Assembly (NCBI GenBank): GCA_016719055.1
Contig: JADKAW010000013.1
Coordinates: forward strand, 62,001-126,000
Origin: Candidatus Rhodoferax mariagerensis
GTDB taxonomy: Bacteria; Pseudomonadota; Gammaproteobacteria; Burkholderiales; Burkholderiaceae_C
Reading direction: 5' to 3'
Length of the DNA stretch: 64,000 nucleotides
The notes beneath the pieces are model-generated. The model was not told the origin of the DNA, did no database searches, and saw only the letters and a list, made by a program, of their open reading frames with translations. Position 1 is the first letter of the stretch; every line of letters begins with the position of its first letter. Positions 17,600 to 27,421 of the stretch are shown piece by piece. The position numbers and the translations under genes are program-made.

Positions 17600-18389
17600 T
17601 TCGCGCTCCCTGGCCTTGATACGCGTCTTCGCGGCCATCGTGCTGTGCCTGAACCGGTAGGACTCATTGCCCGTCTCCACGATGTGGCAGTGGTGAGTGA
17701 GCCGGTCCAGAGTGCCGTGGTCATCTTGGCATCAATGAACACGCTGACCACTGCGAGAAGCTCAAATTGGTAGTGATCACCACGCTGGTGTGTTCGTACA
17801 GCTTGGAGAGCAGGTGAAACAGCAAGGCACCACCTGCTTGACTGAACGGCAAGTACCCCAGCTCATCGAGGATGACCAAGTCCATGCGCATCAGTGCTTG
17901 GGCGATGCGCCCGGCTTTGCCCTGGCGCTTTTCCTTCTAACTCATTGACCAGATCGACCGTGGAATAAGCGCACTCGCTTGCCTTTGCGTAATGCCAGCT
18001 ACCCCAAGGCTGTGGCCAGGTGCGTCTTACCGTGCCTGGCCCACCAATGAGAACAACGTTTTGTGCCCTGTCAGTGAAGTCCAATGTACTGAGTTGGTTG
18101 ACCAACTTTTGCCACCCTGGTGCCCTCAAAGTCAAAGCCTGCCAGGTCACGGTGCAGCGGGAACTTGGCCGCTTTCATCTGGTGGCGCACCGAGCAAACG
18201 CCCGTTGCTCGTGTTCGGCTTGCAACAGTGCTCGATCAACCAGCGCGATGTTTGTATACCCCGTGGGTTTGCCCTCTGGGTTGTCAATTCATCCCACGCC
18301 TGGCCATGCCGTGCAGACGCACCCTTGAGTTCGGTGCTGATCTCACGACGAGCTCCAGGCGCTTCAGCTCCGTCCACGCAAGCTGTCAT
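17600..18389 (-). pseudogene. istB (IS21 helper ATPase), frameshifted
   Basis: Fragments in different frames give the IstB order: VVLIGGPGT (Walker A, broken right after), DLVNELEGK, then LVILDELGYLPFSQAGGALL (Walker B region), and ETGNESYRFRHSTMAAK near the C-terminus. At least three frame changes separate them. IstB is the AAA+ helper ATPase of IS21 transposition. The limits are approximate. Confidence 0.7.
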
Positions 18390-19819
18390 AGCGCCCTGTA
18401 TTGGCCACTGGCAGTTCGCCCAGGGGCAAGCTCTTTGACCGATTCAGGCACAGGTGCGGCGTTCAGGCGAGCCAATACGTTGAGGACGTGTTCGGTACTG
18501 AGCGCCCCGATTCAAGACCAATTCCACCGCCACCAACACCTTCAGGCCGTGGCTGAGACGCAATTGAGAACCTGTGCCATGGTCTTGTCACCACCGTCAT
18601 GGCGCATCAGCCCTTGGCGCAGGCGAAGCAATGGCTCTGGCATGTCGGCAAAGGGGGCGCCGTTGCGCAGGGCACCAGACTTGCGCTGAATCAGCGCAAT
18701 GTAGTGCTGCCAGTCGTAGCAGATGTGGCCCCGGTCGGCCACGCGTGCATGGCTGGCCACGACAGCCTCGTCGCTGGCGATTTCCACTCGGCTGGGGTAA
18801 AGCCGGGTGCTCACGCGCTGGCCGCCAGCTCACGGCACCGAATAGCGGTTGCGTTCAACGGCCACCAGACAGGTGCTGGAGACCTTGGCTGAGCGCTCGA
18901 CGTAGCCATCAAACACGCTGGGCATGGGCATCAGTTCGGGGCGTTCCTGCTCCAGCATTTCCAACACGCTGAATTCCTGGTTCGGTGCGCACCTCGCCCA
19001 CAGGGCGCGGCAGCGCTCGCCCAGCCACGCATTGAGTTCCTCAAAGCGTGCCATTTGCGGCTCTGTGCTCGATCCAGATGCGCCTGCGGCTGTCCTGCAC
19101 GTTCTTCTCCACCACGCCTTTCTCCCAGCCGCTGGCTACGTTGCAGAAGTCGGCATCGAATAGGTAATGTGCGCACATCACGGCAAAGCGTGCGTTGACG
19201 TTGCGGCCCTTGCCTTTGTTGACCTTGTCGACGGCGGTCTTCATGTTGTCGTAGATACCCCGCCGGGCAACTCCGCCAAGCGCCAGAAGGACGCGTATGG
19301 GCATCAAACAGCATTTCATGGCCCTGGCTGGGTAGGCCACCAGCCAGAAGGCGCGGCTGGCGCACAGTTTCATGTGCGAGACCTGCATGCGGTGATAGAC
19401 ACCACCGACCACCATGCCTTCTTCGCTCCAGTCAAACTGAAATGCTTCGCCGAGATCAAACTTCAATGGCACGAAGGCTTTGATGTCTTTGCCAGCGTTG
19501 GCCCGCCAGGCGCGGATGAAGTCGGTGACACGGGTGTAGCCTCCTGCGTAGCCACTGGCCTTGATTTGCGCAAACAGGCGCGTGCTGTGCGTCTGTCCTT
19601 TGGGGCGCGCGCGTCGGCTTTGAGGGATTGCTCCAGTTCGTCAGTAAAGTCACCAAGTTTGTTGAAACCCAGCCCGGACGTACTCGGGTGCTTGAACTTC
19701 TTCTGGGGTTTGAAGCCATTTGTGCACGGTGTTGCGCGATAAGCCCGTGCGTTTTGCTATCTCGCTCTGAGAGTTTGTCGCGCACTTGCATGCGCCTTAT
19801 CTTGCCTAAAAAATTCCAT
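18390..19819 (-). pseudogene. istA (IS21 transposase), frameshifted
   Basis: Starts at an ATG at 19819 (MEFFRQDKAHASARQTLR), then shifts frame repeatedly. Recognisable pieces in order are FVPLKFDLGEAFQFDWSEEG (RNase H-fold DDE start), GIYDNMKTAVDKVNKGKGR, MPSVFDGYVERSAKVSSTC and VSTRLYPSRVEIASDEAVV. A functional single frame is impossible. The gene was an IstA DDE transposase. Confidence 0.75.
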
Positions 19820-20067
19820 GGTGATCACCTTGTTTGCTCCTGCCTAAAAAGTAGGCAGCGCTAGTAAAACACCTCTCAGTTTTGGTCGGCATACCCCTAT
19901 TTAGTGGGTCGTTTTTCAGTCGGCGGCAACACCATCTAAGTTGCTTCTTGATTTGATACCATGGACACAGGGATATAAGATTTGTGTCATTGACACCCCA
20001 CCTGATGGCTCCACTGTTTTGACATCAGCCCGGCGCAGTAGCGTGTGAACGAAACCGAGGTATCACC

Positions 20068-20526
20068 ATGACACCCACTGAATTCGCCAGCTTTAAGTAC
20101 CATCACATAGACCCTGCCGGACTGAGTCAGGCGCGGCGCTGGTTCATTGGCATAAGCCTGTTGGCAGCAGTGGTGGTGGCCTACAGTTTTTTCCCGCCTG
20201 GGATATTTCTGTTTGCGGTGCCGCTGATTGCCTGGTGGTCAGCACCCCGGTTGCTGCACTTGGGGCCGCGCTACCTGTTGTGCGGCAAAACCATCGTCTA
20301 CTATGCCAATGTTCTTTGCTTGACACTGTCTAGCTCTCAAGGTGTGTTGCGGGTGCAGTCTGCCAATGGCCAGACTTTTGTGCTGGAACGTGACAAATTT
20401 CCCACCGGAGCGCGCAAGACCGACAAGATTGCCAAGAACAAGGCAGCCAAGTTTGACAAGGTGTCCGGCAAGATCATCGCGAAGGTCCGCCAGGCTTCGG
20501 TCAACGTCAAGCTCAACGGCATCTGA
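20068..20526 (+). CDS. Uncharacterised membrane protein, first gene of a radical SAM cluster
   Basis: 152 residues. Two closely spaced hydrophobic segments (about residues 24-44 and 45-62) suggest a helical hairpin, followed by a soluble C-terminal part. That part is rich in Lys from about residue 115 on (ARKTDKIAKNKAAKFDKVSG) and ends VNVKLNGI. No family is recognised. Its stop is 14 nt before the GTG start of the radical SAM gene, so the two are probably one transcript. The 136 bp before it hold no gene. It could anchor or present the modified product, which is inference from the neighbourhood only. Confidence 0.7.
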   Translation: MTPTEFASFKYHHIDPAGLSQARRWFIGISLLAAVVVAYSFFPPGIFLFAVPLIAWWSAPRLLHLGPRYLLCGKTIVYYANVLCLTLSSSQGVLRVQSANGQTFVLERDKFPTGARKTDKIAKNKAAKFDKVSGKIIAKVRQASVNVKLNGI

Positions 20527-20540
20527 TTGAGGCTGTTGCC

Positions 20541-22350
20541 GTGCCAACCCCTGCGCTCGATCGAAACGTGCACCTGTTGTATGTGCCCACGCTGTGCTGC
20601 AACCTGAGTTGCAGTTACTGCCACAGGCAAACAAACCACCGAGGCAGCACTCAAACAAGATGCCCAACGTGCCGTGCAGACCCTCCGCCACACGCTTGAT
20701 GCCCTGGCTGACGCCGGTGTGCTGGCCTTCAATGTGTCGTTGCATGGCGGCGAGGTTACAACGCTGCCGCCAGTCGTGCTGGGTGAACTGTTTGCACTGA
20801 TTCGCAACCACTACCTCGCGCACTTTGACGCGCTAAACGCGCTGGGCCACAAAAAGTCGACTCCCCACATCAAGACCAACCTGTTCAAGTTTGCACCGTT
20901 GTACGAGCTGTTTGACCAGCACAAAGTGTCAGTCAGCGCCAGCATTGATTTACCGCTGGCCTTGCACGCACGCTACCGCACTACACGAACTGGCACCGAC
21001 TGGCTGCCACGCACGCTGGACAACCTGCGCCTGCTGGCACGATACCCCCATGCCAAGAAAATATCGGCCACACTCTCCAGTGTCCACCTGAACGATGTGC
21101 AGGCCCTGGTGGACGACATCTGGTTCATCCACCGCGAGTTGGGTTTTGACATGAACCAGCTCAACCTGATGTTCGCTTTTGGCTCTGAACTCAACCGCGC
21201 CGCCAAGGGGGATGCCGCCCTGACGCCCTGCACGCCCGCGCAGCAACTGCAGTTGTACCAGGCGCTGATGGCCGCATTCACCGGCACTGAGTTGGAAGTA
21301 GGCCTCAAGCGCCACTGGTTTGACGAGTTCAAGCCGTCTTATTGCACCAACGCCTTCAATTGCGGTGAGCGCTTTTACTTGCTGCAGAGCGACGGCGCGG
21401 TGTACTCCTGCGTGCGCGGCCAAGGAATTGAAGATTTCCATTACGGCAATGTGTTTGAAGATCCCATTTTGGACATCTTGGACAACGGCGCTCGCAAGAT
21501 CCGCTTGGTGCACCAGTTGCATGGAATGGACGGTGCCTGCCAGCGTTGCAACCAGCTGTCCCACTGCCATACCGGCTGCCCGGTGGTCAAATACCAAAGC
21601 GGTAGCGCACGCTCTTACACCTGTGAGCTGCAGCAAGCCCTCTACGCAGACAACCCGCTGTCTTACCCGGCTGATGCGCCAATCGCCCAGGCAAATTATT
21701 TCCAACACTACCTGCACGGGATGCACCCCAGCCTGGCCTTTGCCCGAGCGGCAATGCCTCCCCTGGAGGATCGCCTGATGCTGCCCAATGACCTGGGCGA
21801 GGCAAAAAACACCTTGCAGGCCATCATCGCAACAGACGCCACGCTGCAAGTTCTGTTCAGCGACGATGTCTTCCTACTGGAGTTGAATGATGAGACCGTG
21901 GCGCTGGACTCACAGCTCTTCAAACAGAGGCGCAATGTGCACACACTGGTGGACGGCGATGGGCTGGTGCTGCACCTGCGCCGAGAGGTGCTGCAAGCCC
22001 ATTGCAGCGAGTCCATTCGCAACACGCTTTACCTGCAGATGTTACGCGACACACCCGTGGTCTATGGCGACGAGCAGCGCACCAAGCAAGAACATGTGTT
22101 CACCTACCAACTGTTTGCCAACTGCTTGAAACCCAGCCTGCGTTATGGGTCAGACTACCTGCAATGTGATCTGTCGGGCCTGGTCGCACTGCACCGCGTG
22201 CACTACCAGCGCGGAGTGTTGAACAACCTGTTTGTCACCACCTCTTGCCTGCGTGACTACCATTACCAGAAGCAAAAGAACAACGCTTTCTACCATGTGC
22301 AAACGGCCAACCTGCCGTTTCAGAACTTCGAGTTTCACTATCTACCCTGA
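20541..22350 (+). CDS. Radical SAM/SPASM-domain protein (frameshift near 20625 in this sequence)
   Basis: Radical SAM enzymes of this type modify peptides or carry out other radical chemistry. From GTG 20541 (GAGG 8 nt upstream) the frame encodes VHLLYVPTLCCNLSCSYC, with the CxxxCxxC cluster for the SAM-bound 4Fe-4S. One extra base in TGCCACAGGC (about 20618-20630) then shifts the frame, and the remaining 559 codons (GKQTTEAALKQDAQRAV onward) are open to 22350. SPASM-type cysteines follow: CTNAFNCGERF, YSCVRGQG, CQRCNQLSHCHTGC, YTCELQ. A 150-residue C-terminal extension is unassigned. If the extra base is real the gene is broken; a sequencing slip is equally possible. Confidence 0.8.
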
Positions 22351-22366
22351 GACGGAACCAAGCACC

Positions 22367-22819
22367 ATGACCCCCCAAGACCTGCAACGCACCGCCTACA
22401 CCGTGGAATGTTTTCTAAACGCCCTGCGGCTGGACGACGGCCCGGCTCGCACCGAGTTGGAAGAAGCACTGGTTCATTTGCTCACCAACGATGCCCGGCA
22501 AAAAGGTCACCACCTGGTCTACCAACAAGGCAATGTGTATTGCTACGACCAAGGCAAGGTCGTCAAAACCTATGCCGTGCCGCTGGCGCGCCAGACACGC
22601 ACCCTGTGGTGCAATGCCGCCAAACTGTCAGCCATAGACGGTAACGCATTCAGTCAGGGCGGGCAACTGGTCATGTTGGGCACTGCTGGTTTACTGCTGG
22701 GCATGCCCGGCATGGTGGCTGCATCGAACAGCCCGCGTGACAAACAACGCAGCAGCAATAACAACAACAACAATAACAATAACAATAACAATAACAATAA
22801 CAATAACAACAACGGGTAA
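22367..22819 (+). CDS. Uncharacterised protein with a poly-asparagine tail, third gene of the radical SAM cluster
   Basis: 150 residues from the ATG at 22367, 16 nt after the radical SAM stop. Residues 1-100 look globular (MTPQDLQRTAYTVECFLNAL start). Next is a hydrophobic segment GGQLVMLGTAGLLLGMPGMV, then a short basic linker NSPRDKQRSS. The tail is 19 consecutive Asn and a final Gly. The Asn codons alternate AAC and AAT, so the tract is not a pure trinucleotide run. A low-complexity tail of one residue type next to a SPASM enzyme suggests a modification substrate, but no precursor family is recognised. The tail could also be slippage-prone and dispensable. Confidence 0.7.
   Translation: MTPQDLQRTAYTVECFLNALRLDDGPARTELEEALVHLLTNDARQKGHHLVYQQGNVYCYDQGKVVKTYAVPLARQTRTLWCNAAKLSAIDGNAFSQGGQLVMLGTAGLLLGMPGMVAASNSPRDKQRSSNNNNNNNNNNNNNNNNNNNG
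22757..22813 (+). repeat. (AAY)19 trinucleotide repeat encoding poly-Asn
   Basis: Nineteen AAC or AAT codons in a row at the 3' end of the preceding gene, mostly alternating AAT-AAC. Replication slippage here would change tail length without frameshift. Confidence 0.95.
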
Positions 22820-23577
22820 GACATCTACGGCAACATCCTGCATTCGATTTGTTGCCTTTCCCTCTGGCGCTTGAAAATGATGCAAATCGTGGACCCCACT
22901 GATATGCGTTGATCGAGTCGGCAAATGCAGCTCTTGGCATTGCGTTGCAGACGAAATTGGAAGCGCTGCCAGGGGTGCCGGAATGGCTTACAGTTTCCAA
23001 GGTCAGTTTTCTGATTCGTTGGCAAAAACCAATGGAGTCTCTAGTCAAGCGCGAGCGTCCGCAAAAGGGCACGTAGAAGTCCACCACGGTAGCGGCTAAC
23101 CAGTATCAAAAATCGTCAAATGGAGCTTCCTGATACCTGGCACTGGCGAATCACTCTTTGCGCTGCCTAGCCGACCGCCATTCAGAAAAACAGCTTGCCA
23201 CCACCAAATGACTGCTTTCGGGTGTTTGCGACGGTCGAATAATGAAATTGGCGCCGCATCGACAATGTCCGCTCTAGAGAAATTTTCTCCATCCCATGCT
23301 TCGCCGTGACCGTCCACTCCCACTGCAGACCCGACGCACAATCTGTACCCCAACTCTGCACCTCTGCCGTTTCAAACAACCGCAAGACCCGGTGATTGGG
23401 TCATGTGACCGGGCTTTGGGGCGAAAGGCGCGCGGTGACAACATTTGCGCGCTCACACAATTACCCGCGTGTGATTTCGACCCAAAACCGCATGCACATG
23501 ACACAGTCGCCGGGCCGTGTAAACCATCGTCGCCTCGACAAACTGCAAAGCGAACGAAAAAACAGCGCGCAAAAATC
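22820..23577. other. 758-bp region without a recognisable gene
   Basis: No ORF has a known family or convincing start. A 55-codon stretch on the plus strand (22909-23076, TTG start, LQTKLEALPGVPEWLTV) and overlapping minus-strand frames at 23096-23385 look like decayed coding sequence. The tldD stop is immediately to the right. Neither an intrinsic terminator nor an RNA gene is evident. Confidence 0.5.
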
Positions 23578-25038
23578 TTAAGCGGTACCGCCAACCGTCA
23601 GACCATCAATTCGCAAGGTCGGCTGACCAACCCCCACTGGCACACTCTGGCCTTCTTTGCCGCAGGTGCCCACACCGCTGTCGAGCTTCATGTCGTTGCC
23701 GATCATGCTGACGCGTTTCAGGCATTCCGGCCCGCTGCCCACCAGCGTGGCACCTTTGACCGGATACAAAATCTTGCCGTTTTCCACCCAATACGCCTGG
23801 CTGGCCGAAAACACAAACTTGCCAGAGGTAATGTCCACCTGGCCACCGCCAAAGTTGGTGGCGTAAAGGCCTTTTTTGATACTTGCCAAAATTTCTTCAG
23901 GGGCCTTGTTACCGCCCGGCATATAGGTATTGGTCATGCGCGGGATGGGCACATGCGCATAACTCTCACGGCGACCATTGCCCGTTGGTTTGACACCCAT
24001 CAGGCGAGCGTTCATGGCGTCCTGGATGTAGCCCTTCAAAATGCCGTCTTCGATCAGCACATTGCGCTGGCTTGGGTTGCCCTCGTCGTCCACATTAAGC
24101 GAGCCTCTGCGGTCAGAAATGGTTCCATCGTCGAGCACCGTCACACCTTTGGCCGCCACGCGCTGCCCCACCCGGCCACTGAAAGCGCTGGAACCTTTGC
24201 GGTTGAAATCACCCTCCAACCCATGGCCAATAGCTTCGTGCAACAAGATGCCCGGCCAACCTGGGCCCAACACCACCGTCATCTCACCCGCGGGTGCTGG
24301 GCGCGCGTCCAGATTGGTCAAGGCGGCGCTGACCGCCTCATCGACATATTTGGTAATCAGCGCGTCGTCAAAGTAGGCAAAGCCAAAACGGCCTCCGCCG
24401 CCGGCTGAGCCAGCCTCGCGTCGGCCCTTCTGCTCGGCAAACACGGTCACACTCAGGCGCACCAGGGGACGCACGTCAGCAGCCAAGGTGCCATCGGCCC
24501 GTGCCACCATCACCACATCGTATTCAGCAGCCAGGCCCGCCATGACCTGCGCCACACGCGGGTCTTTGGCCCGCGCCATCTTTTCCACCCGTTCCAGCAA
24601 GGCCACCTTGGCGCTGCTGTCCAAACTGGCTATCGGATCCAGACCAGCGTATAAGGTGCGTGATGCAGCTATCTTTTTAGAAGCTACTCGCGAACGTCCT
24701 GTCTGGGCTACAGCCGAAATAGACCGTACAGTTCGGGCGGCGTCCAAGAGCGAGGCCTCGGAAATATCGTCCGAGTAGGCAAAGGCGGTTTTCTCGCCAC
24801 TGACGGCCCTGACGCCGACCCCCTGGTCAATCGAAAAAGAACCAGTTTTGACAATGCCTTCTTCCAGGCTCCAGCCCTCCGAGCGGGTGTACTGAAAATA
24901 CAGGTCAGCTTCATCCACCTTGTGCGCCTTGATCTCGGACAGCGCACGCGCCAGATGCGACTCATCCAGTCCAAAAGGGGTCAACAGAAGGGCCCGGGCA
25001 ACTGCCAAGCGTTCAAGGGTAGGTTCACGTGAAATCAT
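23578..25038 (-). CDS. tldD: Metalloprotease TldD
   Basis: With its partner TldE/PmbA this cytoplasmic zinc protease degrades unfolded peptides and matures some RiPPs. The 486 residues cover the whole family length. The active-site HEAIGHGLEGD is at about residues 267-277 and the C-terminal Cys region CGKEGQSVPVGVGQP is intact. The ATG at 25038 is the first in the frame. A dispersed repeat copy lies in the gene (24665-24726) without disturbing the frame. pmbA is not in the window. Because TldD/E can process peptides, its nearness to the radical SAM cluster is suggestive, but tldD is a housekeeping gene in this group. Confidence 0.96.
   Translation of the reverse strand: MISREPTLERLAVARALLLTPFGLDESHLARALSEIKAHKVDEADLYFQYTRSEGWSLEEGIVKTGSFSIDQGVGVRAVSGEKTAFAYSDDISEASLLDAARTVRSISAVAQTGRSRVASKKIAASRTLYAGLDPIASLDSSAKVALLERVEKMARAKDPRVAQVMAGLAAEYDVVMVARADGTLAADVRPLVRLSVTVFAEQKGRREAGSAGGGGRFGFAYFDDALITKYVDEAVSAALTNLDARPAPAGEMTVVLGPGWPGILLHEAIGHGLEGDFNRKGSSAFSGRVGQRVAAKGVTVLDDGTISDRRGSLNVDDEGNPSQRNVLIEDGILKGYIQDAMNARLMGVKPTGNGRRESYAHVPIPRMTNTYMPGGNKAPEEILASIKKGLYATNFGGGQVDITSGKFVFSASQAYWVENGKILYPVKGATLVGSGPECLKRVSMIGNDMKLDSGVGTCGKEGQSVPVGVGQPTLRIDGLTVGGTA
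24665..24726 (+). repeat. Dispersed short repeat, copy 3 (inside tldD, antisense)
   Basis: The plus strand reads AGCTATCTTTTTAGAAGCTA, then CTCGCG, then GTCTGGGCTACAGCC, which parallels the other copies. tldD is on the minus strand, so the copy is translated in antisense orientation (around RVASKKIAASRTL). It falls between the N-terminal domain and the HExxxH region, where sequence varies between species. Identity is lower than for copies 2 and 4. Confidence 0.5.
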
Positions 25039-25108
25039 GCGAGCGATTCTAGGGCTTGGTGCATTTCCTGCAGCCAGTCAGGTCAGTAACCAGGAATGCC
25101 GTCGAGCC

Positions 25109-26263
25109 TCAGGATTGCACCAATCGTTTGGACTTGGCAATTGACATCAGGATGCCCAGCCCCAGGCCGAGCGTGACCATGGCCGTGCCGCCGTAACTCA
25201 TGAACGGCAAGGGAACGCCGACCACGGGCAGAATGCCGCTGACCATACCCATGTTGACGAAGGCGTAGCAAAAGAAAATCATCGCCATGGCGGCCGCCAG
25301 CAGGCGTGAAAAAACGGTGGGGGCCTCCAGGGCAATGGCCAGCGCACGCAGCACCAGAAAGACAAAAGCCATTATCAGCAGCAGATTGCCAACCAACCCA
25401 AACTCTTCAGAAAAAGCCGCAAAAATGAAGTCCGTGGTGCGCTCGGGGATAAATTCCAGATGCGTTTGGGTACCCTGCATGAAACCTTTGCCCCAAAAAC
25501 CACCCGAGCCAATTGCGATCATGCCCTGAATGATGTGAAAGCCCTTGCCCAGCGGGTCACGGGTGGGGTCCAGCAAAGTGCAAATTCGTTGCTGCTGGTA
25601 TTCCCGCAAACCGGGCCAGCGCACGCCTTCAGCACATAACTCAGGCTCAAACAGCACCAGCAATGTGATGCCGACCAAGCCCAGCACCAGGGGCGGTGCC
25701 ACCAGCTTCCAGCTCAGACCAGCAAAAAAAATGACCGACAAACCGGCCGCCAGTACCAGCAAGGCGGTGCCCAGGTCGGGTTGCTTCATGATCAAGCCAA
25801 CCGGCATCGCCAGCAGCACCGCAGCCACCAGAAAATCCAGCGGCCTGAGTTGGCCTTCGCGCTTCTGGAACCACCAGGCCAACATGAGCGGCATGGCAAT
25901 TTTCAAGATCTCGCTGGGCTGGATCACCATGCCCACATTGAGCCAACGCCTGGCACCCTTTTTGGTAACACCAAACACCGCCACAGCAATCAGCAGCATC
26001 AGCCCGACAGAGTACAAAGGCACGGCCAGGGCCATCAACCGCTGTGGCGCAATTTGCGCCACAGTAAACATGATGAAACCGGCAAGCAGCATGTTGCGAC
26101 CATGGTCTTCGAAGCGGGTGCCGTGGTCATGGCCGGACGAATACATCACGAGCAAACCAGCGCAAGCCAGCACAAACACCGAAAACGCCAACGGGCCGTC
26201 AAACCCCACCAACCAGGGCGACAGGCGATGCCAGAGAGAAGGACGTTCAAAAGCCAGAGTCAT
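25109..26263 (-). CDS. rodA: Rod shape-determining protein RodA (SEDS glycosyltransferase)
   Basis: Polymerises lipid II into glycan strands for side-wall growth together with a class B PBP. The 384 residues form a ten-helix SEDS protein. Conserved parts are the long loop with EREGQLRPLDFL-like sequence, KQPDLGTALLVLAAG and GGFWGKGFMQGTQTHLEFIPERTTDFIFA. The Asp of KQPDLGTA and the FIPERTTDF loop are characteristic. The ATG at 26263 is 9 nt after the dtd stop, so dtd and rodA are likely cotranscribed. mreBCD and mrdA are not in the window. Confidence 0.96.
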   Translation of the reverse strand: MTLAFERPSLWHRLSPWLVGFDGPLAFSVFVLACAGLLVMYSSGHDHGTRFEDHGRNMLLAGFIMFTVAQIAPQRLMALAVPLYSVGLMLLIAVAVFGVTKKGARRWLNVGMVIQPSEILKIAMPLMLAWWFQKREGQLRPLDFLVAAVLLAMPVGLIMKQPDLGTALLVLAAGLSVIFFAGLSWKLVAPPLVLGLVGITLLVLFEPELCAEGVRWPGLREYQQQRICTLLDPTRDPLGKGFHIIQGMIAIGSGGFWGKGFMQGTQTHLEFIPERTTDFIFAAFSEEFGLVGNLLLIMAFVFLVLRALAIALEAPTVFSRLLAAAMAMIFFCYAFVNMGMVSGILPVVGVPLPFMSYGGTAMVTLGLGLGILMSIAKSKRLVQS

Positions 26264-26272
26264 GAGGCATCA

Positions 26273-26740
26273 TTATCGTGATGACGGCGCGATGCGAAGC
26301 GGCAGGGTCACCGGGCCATCATTGACCAGATGCACTTGCATGTCCGCCCCAAATTCACCGGTCTGTACCGAGGGGTGCAACAGCCTGGCCTGCGCCACAA
26401 AATACTCGTAGAGCCGGCGACCCTCTTCAGGCAACGCAGCATTGGAAAACCCGGGCCGATTGCCACTGGAGGTGTCAGCGGCCAATGTGAACTGGCTGAC
26501 CACCAACAAACCACCCGGCGTTCCCCGCCCATCCATGTCCTGCAAGCTATGGTTCATCTTGCCAGCGGCGTCGCTGAAAATTCGCAGCTTCAGGATCTTG
26601 CCAAGCAAGCGGTCTCCGGTCAACCCATGATCGCCACGCTCGGCACACAGCAGTACCAGCAAGCCCGCGCCAATATGCCCGACCACTTGACCGGCCACCT
26701 CTACGCGGGCCTCTGACACCCGCTGCAGCAACGCCATCAT
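26273..26740 (-). CDS. dtd: D-aminoacyl-tRNA deacylase
   Basis: Hydrolyses D-aminoacyl-tRNA in the cytoplasm, protecting translation from D-amino acids. About 155 residues from ATG 26740 (MMALLQRVSEARVEV), matching the M-x-A-L-I-Q-R-V start of the family, with AGGAG 5 nt upstream. Both catalytic loops are present: SQFTLAAD and the cis-Gly-Pro of NDGPVTL. A longer frame to 26827 contains an unlikely Cys-rich leader. Confidence 0.95.
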   Translation of the reverse strand: MMALLQRVSEARVEVAGQVVGHIGAGLLVLLCAERGDHGLTGDRLLGKILKLRIFSDAAGKMNHSLQDMDGRGTPGGLLVVSQFTLAADTSSGNRPGFSNAALPEEGRRLYEYFVAQARLLHPSVQTGEFGADMQVHLVNDGPVTLPLRIAPSSR

Positions 26741-26963
26741 GGCCGCTCCTGACTGAAAAGCATGCATCCGACCAAGCCCGCACACAAAGGCGCAATGATT
26801 TGAACAACAGGGTTCATAGTTCGACACACTCCAGTAACATGAAAATTTGACTTGAACGCCAGTTCGGAAACGAACATTTTCTGCGATCGGCAGTCTTGCT
26901 CATGGGCTTCAAATTCAAAGCAGTGACAATCACGCGCTTGTTCAACTCTGTTCTCGTCTTGTC

Positions 26964-27407
26964 ATGACATCCATTTCACGCCTTGCCGCCCTGACCCTTG
27001 CACTGGCCAGCTTGTCGGCCGCACATGCCGCCGATGCCACCCTGGAAGCCGCTGCCAAAGAAGCCGGTGCAGTAGTCACGCCCAGCGGCCTGGTCTATCT
27101 GTCAATCAAAGAGGGTAGCGGCGACAGCCCCAAGGCCAGCGACAAGGTCAAGGTCAATTACCGCGGCACCTTTCCGTATGGCAAAGAGTTTGACAGCAGC
27201 TACAAGCGCAACCAGGCCATCGAGTTTCCCTTGAGCGGGGTCATCAAGTGCTGGACCGAGGGTGTGCAGCGCATGAAGGTCGGCGGCAAAGCCAAGCTGA
27301 CCTGCCCGGCATCCATTGCCTACGGCGAGCGCGGTGCTGGTGGCGTGATTCCCCCCAATGCTACGCTGCTGTTTGAGGTCGAGTTGCTGGGCATTAACGG
27401 CAAATAG
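26964..27407 (+). CDS. FKBP-type peptidyl-prolyl cis-trans isomerase, exported
   Basis: 147 residues. An N-terminal signal peptide (MTSISRLAALTLALASLSAAHA) predicts periplasmic location. One FKBP domain follows, with the conserved VKVNYRGTFPYGKEFDSS and the KVGGKAKLTCPASIAYGERG and IPPNATLLFEVELL segments. It assists folding by isomerising Xaa-Pro bonds. The gene is divergent from dtd and precedes the small heat-shock gene, which has its own promoter. Confidence 0.95.
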   Translation: MTSISRLAALTLALASLSAAHAADATLEAAAKEAGAVVTPSGLVYLSIKEGSGDSPKASDKVKVNYRGTFPYGKEFDSSYKRNQAIEFPLSGVIKCWTEGVQRMKVGGKAKLTCPASIAYGERGAGGVIPPNATLLFEVELLGINGK

Positions 27408-27421
27408 CAGCCTAAAAAACA

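Larger units (their letters stand above)
17334..19931 (-). mobile_element. Degenerate IS21-family insertion sequence
   Basis: The left end starts TGTCAGCGCCGATTGAATAT and shows two related 20-bp blocks (CCGATTGAATATTGAGCCA, CCGATTCAAATTTGAGCC), as IS21 ends do. The right end, TTTTTCAGTCGGCGGCAACA, is an imperfect inverted copy of the left tip. Both istA and istB are present on the minus strand but broken into many frames. No target-site duplication is obvious. The element is about 2.6 kb, a normal IS21 size, so decay has been by point indels rather than large deletion. Confidence 0.8.

Noticed and set aside
18120..18689. Long plus-strand ORFs in the IS21 region
   Set aside because: They are antisense shadows of istA/istB.
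22671..23087. Minus-strand ORF with Cys/Tyr alternation
   Set aside because: It is the antisense of the (AAY)n tract; no real protein features.
23296..24408. 370-codon plus-strand ORF
   Set aside because: Antisense to tldD; no family resemblance.
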